Shown: positions 16,668 through 25,663, counted from the stretch's first letter. The stretch is 64,000 nt of DNA from Anabaena sp. UHCC 0204 (GCF_009711975.1 NZ_VIKW01000009.1:1-64000), one strand, 5' to 3'. Numbers and translations: made by a program. The notes: generated by a model from the letters alone, not told the origin.

Positions 16668-17741
16668 CTAAACTCTTAATGTCCATCGAGATTTAGGACG
16701 GCTACTAACATAACAGGTTGTCTTAGTTCGGTCTGCTACTTCACAAACAGTTACTCCGGTACTTGAGTCGTAATAAATTGTTCCACCTGGATAGTCGGCA
16801 TCGTCGTATTTAGCGCCGTTATTGACCGCATTATCTATCTGTGCTTCTGTAATACTTCGCTCGCTTGCTCTTTGTCTTAGATGACGTGTCGTTCCATCCG
16901 GCCAAAGTTGTACAGTCAAAATATTAGCAGTCTGGATTGATTCCTTTTTTGTTTGCATAAGCGATCGCTGCACAGCCCCACCATTCTGCTGAACTACATG
17001 AGTCAACTCATGGGCAATCAACTCCTGCCCCCCGCGACTCCCTGGATCATAAGCCCCTTGCCGAAAAAACACATCCTGTCCCGTTGTAAAAGCACGCGCC
17101 TGGATTGAGCGATTCAACTGGTCAGACTGTGCATCTGTGTGAACCTTTACCCCACTAAAATCCGCCCCCATCGCCTGCCCCATTGACCTTTGCAGTCCTG
17201 CATCTAATGGCTGTCCACTGCCCCTAGAACTGTTAATAGCGGTGTCTAAATCCTGTGAAGCTTCCCCTCCACCTATCGCTTCCCGACGCTGTACGGTTGA
17301 CTTAGCTTGAAGTTCCTCTTCTAGTTCTTCCATGCGTTGGAGTGATGATATTTCCGGTTTCGCCTGAAGTTCCTCTTCTAGTTCTTCTTGCTGCTGTGGC
17401 TGTGGCTGTCCTTGAGCAGCTTGTACCGATGCAGGGGCATTGATCTGTTGTACCACTTGGGATGCTACCTGATCAGCTTCTTGTTCGTACTTGTCTCCAG
17501 GCTGCCCAATGGTTAATTTTGCTTGGACTGGTGATGGTGGGAATACGGGAACATTAGACAAGTCCAGTGCGTAACGCTTGGCGTGTTCATATTGGGCATC
17601 AAAGTCTATGTCTGTGGCGGGTGTTGCTGACTTTTTTGGGGTATCAATCCCAAACCCTCTTGTTTGAAAGGGGTTTGACTTTGGTGCAGATGTGTGATTT
17701 TGGCTGGTTTTGCTAATTCTATCCTGCATAATTACACCCAC
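16668..17741 (-). CDS. tagged effector C: DUF4157 protein with DUF4258-like end
   Basis: 357 residues, colinear with effector B to about residue 258: tag (1-70), QAKLTIGQPGDKYEQEAD, Gln linker, two repeat units, and the DUF4157 core with HELTH at 244-248. The variable end (about 275-357) reads RHLRQRASERSITEAQIDNAVNNG, then GGTIYYDSSTGVTVCEVADRT, a pattern like DUF4258, a small RelE/BECR-like fold found in toxins. An RNase-type activity is possible but not shown. The start is GTG, or ATG at 17729. It is preceded by the shared leader and followed by a candidate immunity gene. Confidence 0.8.
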   Translation of the reverse strand: MGVIMQDRISKTSQNHTSAPKSNPFQTRGFGIDTPKKSATPATDIDFDAQYEHAKRYALDLSNVPVFPPSPVQAKLTIGQPGDKYEQEADQVASQVVQQINAPASVQAAQGQPQPQQQEELEEELQAKPEISSLQRMEELEEELQAKSTVQRREAIGGGEASQDLDTAINSSRGSGQPLDAGLQRSMGQAMGADFSGVKVHTDAQSDQLNRSIQARAFTTGQDVFFRQGAYDPGSRGGQELIAHELTHVVQQNGGAVQRSLMQTKKESIQTANILTVQLWPDGTTRHLRQRASERSITEAQIDNAVNNGAKYDDADYPGGTIYYDSSTGVTVCEVADRTKTTCYVSSRPKSRWTLRV

Positions 17742-17825
17742 TACATCATTAAAGTAATGTTTTTATTTTTGCATAGTTTCCAATAAATCGGGTAATTGAG
17801 TCAATACAGTTGATATTTGTCATAT
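17742..17825 (-). promoter_or_regulatory. conserved effector 5' leader, copy C
   Basis: Same leader with the CATTA-CTT-TAATG inverted repeat. It continues into ACTCAACTGTGCTACTAACT (17832-17851), an exact match to the last codons of the Hsp70-like gene. Confidence 0.65.
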
Positions 17826-17879
17826 TATTTAACTCAACTGTGCTACTAACTGATTTTCTATGCGCGATCGCATTGAAGG

Positions 17880-18305
17880 TCAATGTTCCATTTTTAGGCT
17901 TAATTCCTTTAAACTATTTTCCATTTGAAGTTTCCAATTTTCTGGTATATTTCCATCGTTCCCATAAACTTCTAACAGTTTGCAGCTAAAATCATAGACC
18001 ATTTGTATGAATGTTTTTCTAGAGACAATGCTTTCACCAAAGACATGGTGATATACTTTCACTTCCTCTTTGTTAAATACATTGTCTGTTGCAAAGTCTT
18101 CGTCATCTAGGTCGTTGTAAAATAACACTCCCTGTGGGTCTCCCAAATAACCTCTGTCATTTAAAATGTCATGTATAAATTCCGGATACTTATGTAATCG
18201 CATACTAATGAAAAAAAATTGAAGAGGTTCGTTTTCTGGTTGTACCTCTAATCCTATTTTCATCGTATTTGTATATGTCGGATTGTTTATAATTTTATAA
18301 TGCAT
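17880..18305 (-). CDS. orphan immunity-like protein, unknown family
   Basis: 141 residues, acidic, no membrane segment. Visible pieces are MHYKIINNPTYTNTMKIGLEV, EFIHDILNDRGYLGDP and a C-terminal helix. I do not recognise it. It lies between the CdiI-like genes and effector C on the same strand, with no tagged effector directly upstream. The base composition is very AT-rich compared with effector C, hinting at separate acquisition. Immunity function is suggested only by place and size. Confidence 0.45.
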   Translation of the reverse strand: MHYKIINNPTYTNTMKIGLEVQPENEPLQFFFISMRLHKYPEFIHDILNDRGYLGDPQGVLFYNDLDDEDFATDNVFNKEEVKVYHHVFGESIVSRKTFIQMVYDFSCKLLEVYGNDGNIPENWKLQMENSLKELSLKMEH

Positions 18306-18545
18306 TTTTTTATTATTTTTTATTTTCTATGCAAAAAAAATGTTGCTAACTGTCCTTGTCTAATAAATAAAGCCCATTAACGCTACCCCGTTTCTCTCCC
18401 TTCCAGTCCATTAAGGCGGAATTAAAAATTAACAATTAAAAATTAAAAAAGCAGATTACACAAGCTTCTTGAGAATTCTTAATGGTTGGTTGATTTACGC
18501 CGTACTGTACTAGTATTTCCTGACTTGACTGAGTGATACTTATAA

Positions 18546-18887
18546 TCACTCTTTGAGAATAGTCAAAATATCTTCTAACCATTGCCGATAAGTTAGCCCC
18601 AGTCCAGGAGCGTAAATAGAACACAAAAGTTTGTGGATGACAATTTGACCCAAATCCCAATCATCTTCTAATGTCAGGTGATCCGCAATGAATTGTGCCA
18701 ATTCTTGAGTTACCTGGGTAACAATCGCTTGAGAATTATTAGTCTTAAAGTCACGCACAACAACCTGAAATGATGGTGGCTCTCCCTGCCAGTCATAGAT
18801 ATAAGTCCAATCTTGGTGGAAGTAGCCACCGAAAAATTGTTTGAGTTCTGGATAAAGTTTTTCATACGATCTGCTGTCCAATTTCAT
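18546..18887 (-). CDS. CdiI-like immunity protein, copy 1
   Basis: 113 residues. YPELKQFFGGYFHQDWTYIYDW is characteristic of the CdiI_2 group of contact-dependent-inhibition immunity proteins, as I recall the family; LEDDWDLGQIV and a C-terminal helix follow. Such proteins bind and block one specific toxin domain. No cognate toxin is next to it. The copy at 19755 is nearly identical over about 105 residues. The start ATG (MKLDSRSYEKLYPEL) is the natural form, unlike copy 2. Confidence 0.7.
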   Translation of the reverse strand: MKLDSRSYEKLYPELKQFFGGYFHQDWTYIYDWQGEPPSFQVVVRDFKTNNSQAIVTQVTQELAQFIADHLTLEDDWDLGQIVIHKLLCSIYAPGLGLTYRQWLEDILTILKE

Positions 18888-18909
18888 AGGTGATTATCAG
18901 AAACTTAGT

Positions 18910-19719
18910 TTAACTTTGAGCTATGGTCTTGAGTTGGAATATTAATCCCTGAACTTGGGGATTTAACATGGGGAAAATATCTGACAACTTAGTTAGCACT
19001 TCACTAATAGAAAAAGAACTTTCAGAAAGATATAAAGGCTGTTTGCGATCTATTAAATCTGCCAAAATATTGAGGAGTGTTGTTGCCATATCTTCATCAG
19101 CGTTATCCAACAAATCCAAGAAAAGATGAATATCTTCCTTTGCACCTAATCTATATCTAGCTCCTAAAAGTTCCGCTTTCACCCTAAGAGAACTTTCTGA
19201 TTTAATATGTGCTGCTAATTTTGGCAAAAGCGTTGGTGTACCTAATAGTCCGATAGAATTAGCTGCATAGGCTCGAACAGATTCATCAGGATCTACTAAT
19301 GCTGCAAAGATTGCGGTTATTGCTTCCTCTTGTCCCAAGTCACCAAGAGTTTCTGCGGCTGAAGCACGAACGAGGGGATCAGGATCGTTTTCTAGCAAAA
19401 ACATTATGGGTTCAATTGCTGCTGTATAACTAAGTATACCGAGAGAATCTAATGCTTCGGCTCTAATGATCGCTTCTGAATCAACTAATAATTTAACAAG
19501 TTCCTTCCCCACCAATTCCGGGTTTAATTGTCCTAAATAACCTAAAGCTGCTGCTGCTGTAAACCGGACTACAGTATCAGCAGAACTTAATAACGCTACT
19601 ATTGTGGGTACTGCTGAATAAGCTTTAAGATCAAGCAGTTCCTGAACTCCCTCAACGACTTGAGAAGATTCACTAGAACTACACTGTTTGAGTAAAATAT
19701 CAATTTTAGATTCTGACAA
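18910..19719 (-). CDS. HEAT-repeat protein (PBS-lyase type repeats)
   Basis: 269 residues, about seven HEAT-like helical repeats. Clear units are TVVRFTAAAALGYLG, AIIRAEALDSLGILS, PLVRASAAETLGDLG and ESVRAYAANSIGLLG. HEAT proteins bind partners along a curved surface; in cyanobacteria relatives include phycobilin lyase subunits, but here the neighbours are immunity genes, and HEAT-type immunity proteins are known in polymorphic toxin systems. The start appears to be TTG at 19719, with no clear ribosome binding site. It lies between the two CdiI-like copies. Confidence 0.75.
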   Translation of the reverse strand: MSESKIDILLKQCSSSESSQVVEGVQELLDLKAYSAVPTIVALLSSADTVVRFTAAAALGYLGQLNPELVGKELVKLLVDSEAIIRAEALDSLGILSYTAAIEPIMFLLENDPDPLVRASAAETLGDLGQEEAITAIFAALVDPDESVRAYAANSIGLLGTPTLLPKLAAHIKSESSLRVKAELLGARYRLGAKEDIHLFLDLLDNADEDMATTLLNILADLIDRKQPLYLSESSFSISEVLTKLSDIFPMLNPQVQGLIFQLKTIAQS

Positions 19720-19754
19720 TTGAGTATTTAATAAAACGTTTTAGGCGAATATAA

Positions 19755-20114
19755 TCACTCTTTGAGAATAGTCAAAATTTCTCTTAACCATTGTCGATAA
19801 GTTAGCCCCAGTCCAGGAGCGTAAATACAAGACAAAAGTTTACGAGTTACTATTTCACCCAAATCCCAATCATCTTCTAATATCAGATGATCCGCAATGA
19901 ATTGTTCCAATTCTTGAGTTACCTGGGTAACAATCGCTTGAGAATTATTAGTCTTAAAGTCACGCACAACAACCTGAAATGATGGTGACTTTCCCTGCCA
20001 GTCATAGATATAAGTCCAATCTTGGTGGAAGTAGCCACCGAAAAATTGTTTGAGTTCTGGATAAAGCTTTTCATAGTTGATTTTGCTAATCCTATCCTGC
20101 ATAATTATACTCAT
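19755..20114 (-). CDS. effector-tag/CdiI-like immunity fusion, copy 2
   Basis: 119 residues. The first 11-12 residues (MSIIMQDRISKI) are the start of the effector tag, then NYEKLYPELKQFFGGYFHQDW continues as the CdiI-like protein of 18546 with few changes. It also has the effector-type 5' leader. The simplest reading is a deletion or recombination that removed a tagged effector between leader and immunity gene, leaving the immunity protein under effector control. Start ATG 20114 or ATG 20102. Confidence 0.75.
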   Translation of the reverse strand: MSIIMQDRISKINYEKLYPELKQFFGGYFHQDWTYIYDWQGKSPSFQVVVRDFKTNNSQAIVTQVTQELEQFIADHLILEDDWDLGEIVTRKLLSCIYAPGLGLTYRQWLREILTILKE

Positions 20115-20200
20115 TACATCATTAAAGTAATGTTTTTATTTTTGCATAGTTTCCCCTGATCGGGTAATTGAGCCGATACGTTTGATATTTGTCATCTTAT
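20115..20200 (-). promoter_or_regulatory. conserved effector 5' leader, copy D (ancestral position?)
   Basis: Same leader, here running directly into the stop codon of the Hsp70-like gene at 20201. Because the other copies carry pieces of the Hsp70-like 3' end, this is probably the original junction. Confidence 0.65.
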
Positions 20201-21799
20201 TTAACTCAACTGTGCTACTAACTGATTTTCTACTAAGGTATTATTTGTTAATAAGTCCTCTACAGTAATTCTTAAAAACCGTTGTTCATCAATTTGAAAC
20301 TGTACTTTTATCCGATCGCTTCCTGGAAATCCTGGTGGGCTGAGTTTGGCAATTTTACTTGCACCTGCTGTATCATTGAGGGGTTTAACAGTGGTGGTAC
20401 GATTATCAATTTGACGAGTTATTAAGCGATCGCCATCAAAGTATACTTCTGTTCCGCCTGTTTCTGCTCCTAATTCCCCTACAATTAATTCAATACTGGG
20501 TTGATTTTCCATGGAAGCACCCAAAACTAATTCGACGGGTTGAGTCATGGGATAAGGTTGTCCAGTTTTAATAATCGGATGCCAACTATGGCGTTGATTA
20601 CGGCGATCCCAATAACGGACACCATAGCTATGATAAAGATAGTCTTTGATTTCTATGCCTTGGGTAATTTGTAATGCACCATGAGCGATCGCTTCAAAAG
20701 GCAATTGACGACGAATTTTTTCTGGTTCAAAATATTGTTCTATCCATGTCTGCACGACTGGCAATTGTACTGTGCCACCAACTAATAATACTGCATTAAT
20801 ATCATCAATTTCTATTCCATAACGTCGTGCTTGCTGTAACAACGTCATCATCACATCATGGAGTTTATCAAAAAATCCATTTTCCTTGAGAATATTTTCA
20901 AAAGTTTGCCGATCTAGATCCATTTCATAACTTTCAAAAGTTTGATCATTAAAATAAACTTCACTCGCTTTATCTTGGTTTGATAGCTGAATTTTCACCC
21001 GTTCTGCTAGTCTTGTTGTCAGAGAACTTACTGGTAATCCTTGGGTTTTGGCAAAGTAATCTACTATCCAATTATCAATATCAGTTCCGCCTAGATTTTG
21101 CCCTGCTTTGGCTAACACACGGGCTGTTTTAATTTTTTGTTTAGAATCTTCCCCCAGAGTTTTCTCGCCCCATTTGAGGAGAAATCCTACGGGTTTAGTC
21201 TTGGCTTGTTTGATTTGATCTAGACTAACTAAAGATAAATCTAAAGTTCCTCCACCAAAGTCAATAACTAATAAAGTTCCTTGATCTGTTAAACCATATC
21301 CCAAAGCCGCAGCGGTGGGTTCATCTAACATCCGGATCTGTTCAACGGGTAATGATTGACAAACTTTCCCTAACCAGTGACGATAAGCTTCAAAGCTATC
21401 TACTGGTGCGGTTAAAACCAATGAATCTATTCCCCCTTCTAGGGGTGCTAATTCTGCAATGACTTTGGTTAAAAACCATTTTCCTATTTGTTCAAAGGTG
21501 ATATTTTGGCCATCTAGTTCTGGTAAAAACCCTTGGATATCTGCACCGATTCCCCGTTTAAAACTCCGGAAAAATCTCGCATCGGTTTTTGTATCCAATC
21601 CGCGATCGCGCACCTGTTGTCCAGCTATAATTTTACCTAAGCTGGCATTTTCTACATAAACTAAGCTGGGAATCAGTGGAGGATTGAGAAATTGTTGCGT
21701 TGATAAACCAGGGAGATTCAGGGTTTCTGCTTGCTGGGTAACGGGATTCCAACGAGTGATAACTGTGTTACTTGTACCAAAATCAATCGCAATCGGCAT
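20201..21799 (-). CDS. Hsp70-family (DnaK-like) protein
   Basis: 532 residues, shorter than DnaK (about 630). The actin-like ATPase domain is complete: IAIDFGTSNT (phosphate 1), LVIDFGGGTLDLSLV (phosphate 2), RMLDEPTAAALGYG, and the adenosine motif VLLVGGTVQLP. The rest (about 390-532) is a shortened beta substrate-binding domain without the helical lid or an EEVD-type tail. Such divergent Hsp70s are chaperone-like ATPases of unknown clients. It heads the minus-strand run containing the effectors and immunity genes and may be cotranscribed with them. A chaperone for effector folding or loading is a guess. Confidence 0.88.
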   Translation of the reverse strand: MPIAIDFGTSNTVITRWNPVTQQAETLNLPGLSTQQFLNPPLIPSLVYVENASLGKIIAGQQVRDRGLDTKTDARFFRSFKRGIGADIQGFLPELDGQNITFEQIGKWFLTKVIAELAPLEGGIDSLVLTAPVDSFEAYRHWLGKVCQSLPVEQIRMLDEPTAAALGYGLTDQGTLLVIDFGGGTLDLSLVSLDQIKQAKTKPVGFLLKWGEKTLGEDSKQKIKTARVLAKAGQNLGGTDIDNWIVDYFAKTQGLPVSSLTTRLAERVKIQLSNQDKASEVYFNDQTFESYEMDLDRQTFENILKENGFFDKLHDVMMTLLQQARRYGIEIDDINAVLLVGGTVQLPVVQTWIEQYFEPEKIRRQLPFEAIAHGALQITQGIEIKDYLYHSYGVRYWDRRNQRHSWHPIIKTGQPYPMTQPVELVLGASMENQPSIELIVGELGAETGGTEVYFDGDRLITRQIDNRTTTVKPLNDTAGASKIAKLSPPGFPGSDRIKVQFQIDEQRFLRITVEDLLTNNTLVENQLVAQLS

Positions 21800-22113
21800 A
21801 TTTTTCGATTATTTCAGGGAATCGGGGACAGGGGGCAGAGGAAGCAGAGGGGCAGGGGTGCAGGGGTGCAGAGGGGCAGGGGTGCAGGGAGAATATGTTT
21901 TCTACTGACAACTGACTACTGACAAATTACCCATTACTAGAATAGACTATATTACTAGCACAAGACAAAGTAAGTTAATCAACTATTAAAAATACTTGAA
22001 AAGCCTATTTAATCTGCTTTATTAATTATTAATTTTTAATTCTACCCTGCGGTACTAGCAACTTTTGTGATATTAAATCTGTCAAGGTGTAAAATTTACC
22101 CAAATATCTATTT
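21800..22113. repeat. divergent intergenic region with G-rich repeats
   Basis: Between the divergent Hsp70-like and membrane protein genes. 21826-21895 is a G-rich run of degenerate 7-8 bp units (GGGGCAG, GGGGTGCA), a typical cyanobacterial short tandem repeat. The rest is AT-rich and should hold both promoters; no certain boxes were found and no gene is seen. Confidence 0.55.
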
Positions 22114-23538
22114 ATGTCTTTTGACGCTAAAGGTATTCCCGGTTTACCTGATTTAACACATCCCCAGGAATTGGTGCAGTTTGGTTCTCAATTACTCCAA
22201 GGTTCACTGTTATTAGTATTTTTAATTGTAGCCTTGGGTGTGGCGATCGCTTTAATTAGTTTTTCTCTGCGAAGATATCCGACAGAACAAGCGGTTTTTT
22301 TTGGACAATGGTCAATTCGTTACTCCCAATTATTGCAGGGATTACAGCATTTAGCTCTAATTTTAATTTTGTTAGTAACGGGCTTTTTTCTGTGTTCAAC
22401 TTTAAGCAATCGTTACCATTATTGGGAACAGGCAAAAGTGGCACAAGTTGCTGCTACTGTAGCTGGTGATAAACTTGAACAATTTGCGCCCCAAGTCCGT
22501 TACATTACCGAAGAACCTTATGTTTATAACACGCAAGTTAACGGCAAAATAGTTAAAGTTAATGATAAACAAAAAGTTACTCGTTATTTAGCTTTAGCTG
22601 GTTCACAAATTCAAGTTAAAATTAATCAAAGTGTAGATGTTCAAAATCGGAGTTCTATTTATCAAACAGACTACACTGCTGATTACAAAGTTATTAACCA
22701 ATTGAGTGATATCAATAATTTTTACTTTGATGCTTCACCTCCTAATGGTTATTCACTATTAGCTAGTTATAAATTAGAACGTGATGGCACAAGATTACCA
22801 CAAACAAATAACGATAATTATAGTTTTCCCTTCCGTTTAGAACCAGGGAAAGAAACTACTTTTAAAGTTACCTATCAAGCACAAGGTGGACCACGTTGGG
22901 TTTATAGTGCTACAAATCAGTTACTTTCCCAATTTCGGCTTGTAGCGATCGCTAATTTTAATAATGCCGATTTTGCTAGTGGGATTATTCCTAATAATAT
23001 CAAAGTTGATGGACAAAGTACCCAATTTACTTGGACATTTGCCGAAAATGTTTCTGTGAAAAATCCTTTTGGTGTCTTTACTAGCACTAAACCAATTGGT
23101 AAAACTGGTATTCTTCCCAGGTTATTATTGTTAGCACCTGCTTTGTTTTTATGGTGGATATTACTTCTGTATCTATCCATAAATATGAGTTTAAAGAATG
23201 TCACTATTGCTGGCGGAATTTTCTTTGCTTGTTTACTAACTTTAACCTATACGGCACGGTTAATTAATGCTGAATTAGCTTGGATGGTAATTTCCTTAAT
23301 TTTACTAGCTTTAACCTATGGTTTAGGTGCAAATCGTCGTGTTTCTCTAGCAGCAATTATTTGTACTATTGCTGGAGTTGTGTTACCTGTATTTGGTTTA
23401 TTAATTCCCTTCACTGGTTTGACTTTGAGTATTGCAGCTTTACTTTCAGCGGTATGGTTAGCTGTGCTGCATTGGTATGGTTGGTATGATTTAAAGAAGG
23501 GAACAGGGAACAGGGAACAGGGAACAGGGAACAGATAA
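22114..23538 (+). CDS. conserved membrane protein of unknown function
   Basis: 474 residues. Two N-terminal membrane helices (about 28-52 and 72-96), a long extracytoplasmic beta-rich domain (about 100-330, with QVRYITEEPYVYNTQVNGK and YSFPFRLEPGKETTFKV), then five or six C-terminal helices. The layout recalls CreD-like inner-membrane proteins, but I cannot name the family. It is divergent from the Hsp70-like gene. The last residues (KGTGNREQGTGNR) are read from a heptamer repeat, so the natural stop has been displaced. Confidence 0.7.
   Translation: MSFDAKGIPGLPDLTHPQELVQFGSQLLQGSLLLVFLIVALGVAIALISFSLRRYPTEQAVFFGQWSIRYSQLLQGLQHLALILILLVTGFFLCSTLSNRYHYWEQAKVAQVAATVAGDKLEQFAPQVRYITEEPYVYNTQVNGKIVKVNDKQKVTRYLALAGSQIQVKINQSVDVQNRSSIYQTDYTADYKVINQLSDINNFYFDASPPNGYSLLASYKLERDGTRLPQTNNDNYSFPFRLEPGKETTFKVTYQAQGGPRWVYSATNQLLSQFRLVAIANFNNADFASGIIPNNIKVDGQSTQFTWTFAENVSVKNPFGVFTSTKPIGKTGILPRLLLLAPALFLWWILLLYLSINMSLKNVTIAGGIFFACLLTLTYTARLINAELAWMVISLILLALTYGLGANRRVSLAAIICTIAGVVLPVFGLLIPFTGLTLSIAALLSAVWLAVLHWYGWYDLKKGTGNREQGTGNR
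23498..23535. repeat. heptamer tandem repeat GGGAACA
   Basis: Four to five units of GGGAACA, a known class of short tandem repeats in filamentous cyanobacteria, run through the stop region of the membrane protein gene. Related units are at about 26950-26985. Confidence 0.85.
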
Positions 23539-23658
23539 GAACCTGTAGTTGCTGAGTTTAAAGTTCAGTCAAAAAAAAGATGCGTAGCACGAAAAAAAAC
23601 CGTGTAATTATTTAAATCTCATGTTTTTAAACATGAGTTGTTTCTGTGAAAAAGAAAA

Positions 23659-24309
23659 TTAACCTCCTGCTAATTCTTTTTTTCTAAATAAAGCCCGATA
23701 TACAGGTTCACCTTTTTTCTGAGTTGCTATTTCCCTTTCTGTGGGTACAGAGAGGGGATTTTCTGCTAACCATGTTGTTGTTCCTAACTTTTCAAAAGCG
23801 GGATTTTCATAAAAGCGATCGCACATTTCTGCTGCTACAAATTCTATATCCGATTGCAGGAAAACAACACCACCCACTGTTAAATATTTCTCTAATTCTT
23901 TCACTAATTCTGGTTGAACTACTCGACGTTTTGCATGACGATTTTTAAACCAAGGATCAGGAAATTGAATTGTGATTCTTTGTAATCTTCCTAAAGGTAA
24001 AGTTGATAATAACGAATCTAGGGAATTATTCACATTTGCAAATACATAATGCAAATTTGTTAAACCCATTTCGTCGCGGATTCTATTTGCTTCTATTACT
24101 AAAGGTTCTCGAATTTCTAAACCTAAAAAATTCCAATTTGGTTCTATTTCTGCCATTTTGAGGACAAATCTACCTCTAGCACAACCAATATCTAAATGTA
24201 GAGGTTGATTTGGTTGGATATAAATCTGATCCCAGTCTGGAGAAGCGGTTGGGGTTTGGAACTTACTCGCAAGGGGGTTAACGTGTTGACGAACTCGAAC
24301 AGGTGACAA
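23659..24309 (-). CDS. trmB: tRNA (guanine-N7-)-methyltransferase
   Basis: 216 residues. [10 protein letters not shown] opens the protein, as in cyanobacterial TrmB. The SAM site is [14 protein letters not shown]; the catalytic/tRNA motif is [18 protein letters not shown]; a conserved Thr-Glu-Arg-Glu (PTEREI) lies near the end. It transfers a methyl group from SAM to N7 of G46 in tRNA. The start is TTG at 24309, supported by AAGGAGAG just upstream. A hairpin (CTCATGTTT/AAACATGAG) lies beyond its 3' end near 23617-23637. Confidence 0.95.
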   Translation of the reverse strand: MSPVRVRQHVNPLASKFQTPTASPDWDQIYIQPNQPLHLDIGCARGRFVLKMAEIEPNWNFLGLEIREPLVIEANRIRDEMGLTNLHYVFANVNNSLDSLLSTLPLGRLQRITIQFPDPWFKNRHAKRRVVQPELVKELEKYLTVGGVVFLQSDIEFVAAEMCDRFYENPAFEKLGTTTWLAENPLSVPTEREIATQKKGEPVYRALFRKKELAGG

Positions 24310-24457
24310 AATTTACTCTCCTTAAAAAACAACAATTCATAACAAATGTATACAAATATTATTAAGTCTAAATATTCCTACACAGGTATACATAGTAAGA
24401 GTTATACTTTGAGAAAAAGAATCTTTGCAACTTTATTTTTAACATTTTCTTAAATCA

Positions 24458-25561
24458 ATGAAACTCAATTTTCGTTTTGCTATCGTTAGCGACTTACACA
24501 TTGCACTTCCTCAAACCATCTGGGATCATCCTAGTCGGTTTCATTTGGTGGAAGTGAGTATTCCGGCTTTTGATAGTGTATTAGAACATTTAACACAATT
24601 AGATTTAGATTTTCTGTTGATCCCTGGAGATTTAACCCAACATGGTGAATCAGCAAACCACACTTGGTTAAAAAACAGGTTATCTCAGTTACCTTTTCCA
24701 TCTTATGTTGTTCCTGGTAATCATGATGTCCCTGTTTTAATGGCCAATGAACAATCAATTGCGTTTGCAGATTTCCCTAGCTATTACCAAAAGTTTGGTT
24801 ATGAAAATCCTGAACAACATTATTACAATCGTCAAATATTCCCAGGAGTAAGATTGATTGGTCTTAATTCTAACTCATTTAATGATCAAGGTCAGCAAAT
24901 AGGACGGTTAGATAGTCAACAATTCCAATGGTTAGAAAAGCAATTAGCAGCCATTGAGGATGAATTAGTTTTAGTAATGATCCATCATAATGTGGTTGAA
25001 CATTTACCGAATCAATCACGTCATCCGATGGCAAATCGTTATATGTTGGAAAATGCTGCTGAACTCCGTCAATTATTACAACGTTATGGAGTAAAGTTAG
25101 TATTTACAGGACATTTGCACGTTCAAGATGTTGCTTGTTCTGATGGAATATATGATATTACTACTGGTTCTTTAGTTAGCTATCCCCATCCTTATCGAGT
25201 ATTAGAATTTAATCGGGATGAATTGGGGAGAGAATGGTTACAAGTTGTCTCTCATCGAGTTGAATCAGTACCAGATTTTCCCAATTTACAAACATTATCA
25301 CGACAATGGATGGGCGATCGCTCTTATCCTTTCCTGATCAAATTATTAACTTTACCACCACTAAGTTTACCACTAGCACAAGCGCAAACACTAGCCCCCG
25401 GTTTACGGGACTTTTGGGCGACTATTGCTGATGGTGATGCCATGTTAGACTATCCCCACTTCCCTATCAATGTCCGTCGCTACATTGAAGAATATAGTGC
25501 CATTAATGATGGCAAAACAGCTTTAATTGATAACCACAGTACGCTTTTGATTGGTAAATAG
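24458..25561 (+). CDS. metallophosphoesterase
   Basis: 367 residues of the calcineurin-like superfamily. The metal-binding motifs run in order: SDLH (DxH), IPGDLT (GD), VPGNHD (GNHD), MIHHN and FTGHLHVQD (GHxH). The domain fills about residues 5-240. A C-terminal extension of about 120 residues, with MGDRSYPFLIKLLTLPP, is seen in cyanobacterial members. It should hydrolyse a phosphodiester or phosphomonoester, perhaps a cyclic nucleotide, but substrate cannot be told. It is divergent from trmB. Confidence 0.9.
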   Translation: MKLNFRFAIVSDLHIALPQTIWDHPSRFHLVEVSIPAFDSVLEHLTQLDLDFLLIPGDLTQHGESANHTWLKNRLSQLPFPSYVVPGNHDVPVLMANEQSIAFADFPSYYQKFGYENPEQHYYNRQIFPGVRLIGLNSNSFNDQGQQIGRLDSQQFQWLEKQLAAIEDELVLVMIHHNVVEHLPNQSRHPMANRYMLENAAELRQLLQRYGVKLVFTGHLHVQDVACSDGIYDITTGSLVSYPHPYRVLEFNRDELGREWLQVVSHRVESVPDFPNLQTLSRQWMGDRSYPFLIKLLTLPPLSLPLAQAQTLAPGLRDFWATIADGDAMLDYPHFPINVRRYIEEYSAINDGKTALIDNHSTLLIGK

Positions 25562-25570
25562 GTGATTGGT

Positions 25571-25601
25571 GACTTGCCCTGAGCGTAGCCGAAGGGTTGG
25601 T
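25571..25601. repeat. 31-bp dispersed repeat, copy 1
   Basis: GACTTGCCCTGAGCGTAGCC followed by GAAGGGTTGGT. An identical copy is at 37117-37147. Both are flanked by GGTAATTGG/CAATTGT-type heptamers, so the unit and its heptamer surroundings have spread together. Confidence 0.8.
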
Positions 25602-25663
25602 GATTGGTAATTGGTGATTTTCTTTCTACTAACAACTGACAACTGACAACTGACAATTGACTC

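Noticed and set aside
7755-20200. Prophage or phage-tail operon
   Set aside because: No capsid, tail, sheath, integrase or terminase gene is present; the genes are cargo-like only.
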